Assembly (NCBI GenBank): GCA_003557125.1
Contig: PWPN01000145.1
Span: 1 to 6,930, forward strand
DNA from: Phycisphaerae bacterium
GTDB taxonomy: Bacteria > Planctomycetota > Phycisphaerae > UBA1845 > PWPN01
Direction: 5' to 3'
Length of the DNA stretch: 6,930 nt
Below the pieces are notes generated by a model that was not told the DNA's origin, searched no databases, and saw only the letters and a list, made by a program, of their open reading frames with translations. Below, in pieces: positions 5,387 through 6,930 of the stretch (positions are counted from its first letter, which is position 1; each line of letters opens with the position of its first letter). A program made the translations under genes and the position numbers.

Positions 5387-6631
5387 ATGAACAGCAGAAG
5401 ACGCGTGGTCATTACTGGAATGGGGGTGATCAGCCCCCTGGGGGATTCGGTCGCCGAATTCTGGGACAACATTGTCCAAGGCCGTTCGGGTATCGGGCCG
5501 TTGACCCTCTTCGATCCGTCTCAATACGCCTCGCGGATCGCCGGGGAATGTTCGAATTTCGATCCTTCCAAATGGCTCGAATCCAAGCTTATCAAGCGGA
5601 TCGACCGTTTCGGGCAGTTCGCGCTGGCAGCGGCGGATCAGGCGGTCAGGCAAAGCGGTCTGGATTTCGCCAAGAGTGACCCCTATCGCATCGCCGTCAT
5701 CATCGGTTCGGGGATCGGCGGGATCAACGAGCTCCAGCAGCAGCACCGTCGACTGATCGACAAGGGGCCTTCCAGGATCTCGGCATTTACGATCCCCAAG
5801 TTGATGGTCAATGCCGCCAGCGGGAACATCTCGATCCATTACGGGACGCGCGGGCTCAGCACGGCCGTCGCCACTGCGTGCGCTTCGGCCACGAATGCGA
5901 TGGGGGACGCCTTGCGTTGCATCCAACGCGACGAGGCGGACATCATCATCACCGGTGGCAGCGAGGCGGCCGTCGTCGAGATCAGCGTCGCGGCGTTCAG
6001 TGCGATGCACGCCTTGAGCGTTCGCAACGAGGATCCGCCGGCCGCCAGTCGCCCCTTCGACCGGGACCGGGACGGATTCGTGATCAGCGAAGGGGCCGGC
6101 ATCTTCCTTTTCGAGGAGTTGGAACACGCCCAAAAGCGCGGGGCGACCATTCTGGCCGAAGTTCTCGGCTATGGCGTGAGCGCCGATGGAAGTCACATCG
6201 CCCAGCCGGACGAAAACGGGATGTCCGCGTCCAAGGCGATGCAGTCCTGTGTCCAGGACGCCGGGCTCGCTCCCGATGCGATTGATTACATCAACGCGCA
6301 CGGAACGAGTACCCCCCTCGGGGACATCGCCGAGACCCAGGCCATCAAACGGACCTTCGGTAACCACGCGCACCAACTCGTCGTCAGCAGCACCAAGTCG
6401 ATGGTCGGGCACCTCTTGGGGGCCAGCGGCGGCGTGGAACTCGCTGCGACCGTGATGGCGATCCAGGACGGCATCGTCCATCCGACGATCAACCTCGATA
6501 CGCCGGACCCGGACTGCGACCTCGACTACGTCCCCAACGTGGCCCGGGAAATGAAGGTCCGTTGCGCGATGAGCAACTCCTTCGGCTTCGGAGGTCATAA
6601 CGCCAGCATCATCGTGGGGAACCTGCGATAA
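5387..6631 (+). CDS. fabF: 3-oxoacyl-ACP synthase II (KAS II), FabF
   Basis: FabF elongates acyl-ACP by condensing it with malonyl-ACP. It is a 414 aa thiolase-fold enzyme of normal length. It begins RRRVVITGMGVISPLG, as in the family. The nucleophile C165 is in TACASATNA, and the catalytic histidines are H305 in NAHGTSTPLGD and H342 in SMVGHLLGASG, with K337 just before. The C-terminal SFGFGGHN (398-405) is the gating-loop region, with His where Escherichia coli has Thr. FabB could share the motifs, but length, sequence and position directly after acpP favour FabF. The ATG at 5387 has AAAAGG at 5375-5380; an in-frame ATG at 5342 sits at the foot of hairpin D, lacks a good site and adds 15 residues not found in the family. 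A 198 nt structured gap separates it from acpP. It is the last gene of the operon in view. Confidence 0.96.
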   Translation: MNSRRRVVITGMGVISPLGDSVAEFWDNIVQGRSGIGPLTLFDPSQYASRIAGECSNFDPSKWLESKLIKRIDRFGQFALAAADQAVRQSGLDFAKSDPYRIAVIIGSGIGGINELQQQHRRLIDKGPSRISAFTIPKLMVNAASGNISIHYGTRGLSTAVATACASATNAMGDALRCIQRDEADIIITGGSEAAVVEISVAAFSAMHALSVRNEDPPAASRPFDRDRDGFVISEGAGIFLFEELEHAQKRGATILAEVLGYGVSADGSHIAQPDENGMSASKAMQSCVQDAGLAPDAIDYINAHGTSTPLGDIAETQAIKRTFGNHAHQLVVSSTKSMVGHLLGASGGVELAATVMAIQDGIVHPTINLDTPDPDCDLDYVPNVAREMKVRCAMSNSFGFGGHNASIIVGNLR

Positions 6632-6930
6632 TCCGTAGCGTCGTATCATCGCAGACAAGGGGTGCAAAGGAATTCCGGAAAAGCGGTACGCCGGGTCTCA
6701 GGCGTATCGTGAAGGGCTCCGGTTTGCCGCGAGGCGGGACGAAGGCGGCAAAGAGGCCGTTGTGAGCACGGACGGCAAGCGGTCGCCCGTCCGAGGCGTG
6801 GCGCGCGGGCCGTGGGGCTGTCCTTGGAGTTCCGACTTCGAGATCAAGTTCGTTTCACGATCCTCCGATAAAAAACGATAACGCGCCCCGACGTTCGTGT
6901 CGGCTGACGGTGCCGCCACGGGCACGGGCG
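6632..6930. other. Noncoding region after fabF
   Basis: No convincing gene lies here. Three hairpins follow one another: 6683-6692 with 6701-6710 (10 bp including two G-U pairs, 8 nt loop), TTTGCCGC 6723-6730 with GCGGCAAA 6745-6752 (8 bp perfect, 14 nt loop) and CGGACGG 6769-6775 with CCGTCCG 6787-6793 (7 bp, 11 nt loop). None has a T-tract, so the operon end, if here, is not a standard intrinsic terminator on the + strand. Two smaller hairpins lie near the end (6888-6903 and 6910-6925). Confidence 0.5.
6854..6882 (+). promoter_or_regulatory. Weak promoter-like sequence with CGATAA repeat
   Basis: TTCACG (6854-6859), 17 bases, then GATAAC (6877-6882) match the -35 and -10 consensus at 4 of 6 positions each. 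CGATAA occurs twice, at 6866-6871 and 6876-6881, exactly 10 bp apart around an A-run, so the copies lie on the same face of the helix. It might be the promoter of a gene beyond the window. No such gene is visible, so this is speculative. Confidence 0.2.

Noticed and set aside
3719..6667. A 982-codon open frame on the - strand, antisense to the fabD end, fabG, acpP and fabF
   Set aside because: Its codons lie exactly opposite the sense codons of fabG, acpP and fabF, which share one frame. It is open because these GC-rich genes avoid TTA, CTA and TCA codons, whose complements are stops. The product is rich in Asp, His, Arg and Val, shows no family motif, and the sense genes are certain.
6698..6925. 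A 75-codon frame on the - strand after fabF
   Set aside because: No recognisable motif, codon use less biased than the real genes, and it crosses several inverted repeats. It could be a small gene only if conserved elsewhere.
1..6930. CRISPR arrays, insertion sequences, tRNA or rRNA genes, prophage parts
   Set aside because: No regularly spaced repeats, transposase motifs, terminal inverted repeats, or tRNA/rRNA signatures were seen on either strand by eye.

Overview
The window carries one complete bacterial fatty-acid biosynthesis operon on the + strand: rpmF (ribosomal protein bL32), plsX, fabH, fabD, fabG, acpP, fabF. All seven products are recognisable from family motifs and intact catalytic residues, and none looks broken. 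The DNA is GC-rich with strongly GC-biased third codon positions. The gene order is common to many phyla. Small details (FabD active site GLSLGEY, FabF C-terminal GFGGHN, a start without Shine-Dalgarno at fabH) made me think of Planctomycetota (for example Phycisphaerae), but this is a guess from memory and not proven by the window.

Layout. 1-71: last codons of an unidentified upstream gene. 72-553: about 480 bases without a convincing gene, holding a probable terminator (241-275), a short AT-richer patch with a promoter-like sequence (362-390), a strong hairpin plus T-tract (408-457), and a second large stem-loop (482-535) just before the rpmF ribosome binding site. 554-2770: rpmF, plsX and fabH, tightly spaced (5 and 16 nt gaps). 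2771-3008: a 238 nt gap. 3009-4774: fabD and fabG. 4775-4927: a gap with a possible acpP promoter. 4928-5188: acpP. 5189-5386: a gap unusually rich in inverted repeats. 5387-6631: fabF. 6632-6930: noncoding, three hairpins, and perhaps the promoter of the next gene.

How the genes work together. FabD loads malonyl from malonyl-CoA onto the acyl carrier protein AcpP. FabH condenses an acyl-CoA primer with malonyl-ACP to start a chain. FabG reduces the 3-ketoacyl-ACP, and FabF elongates by further condensations. The dehydratase (FabZ/FabA) and enoyl-ACP reductase needed to close the cycle are not in this window. PlsX turns the finished acyl-ACP into acyl-phosphate for phospholipid synthesis, so the operon joins chain building to membrane lipid assembly. 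bL32 at the front ties it to ribosome synthesis, a long-known arrangement.

I found no previously undescribed protein system. What goes beyond a routine annotation is the RNA-level architecture: a leader that may act as an attenuator before rpmF, and a chain of strong hairpins between acpP and fabF in which the first and last hairpins share the same arm sequences and could re-pair with each other.
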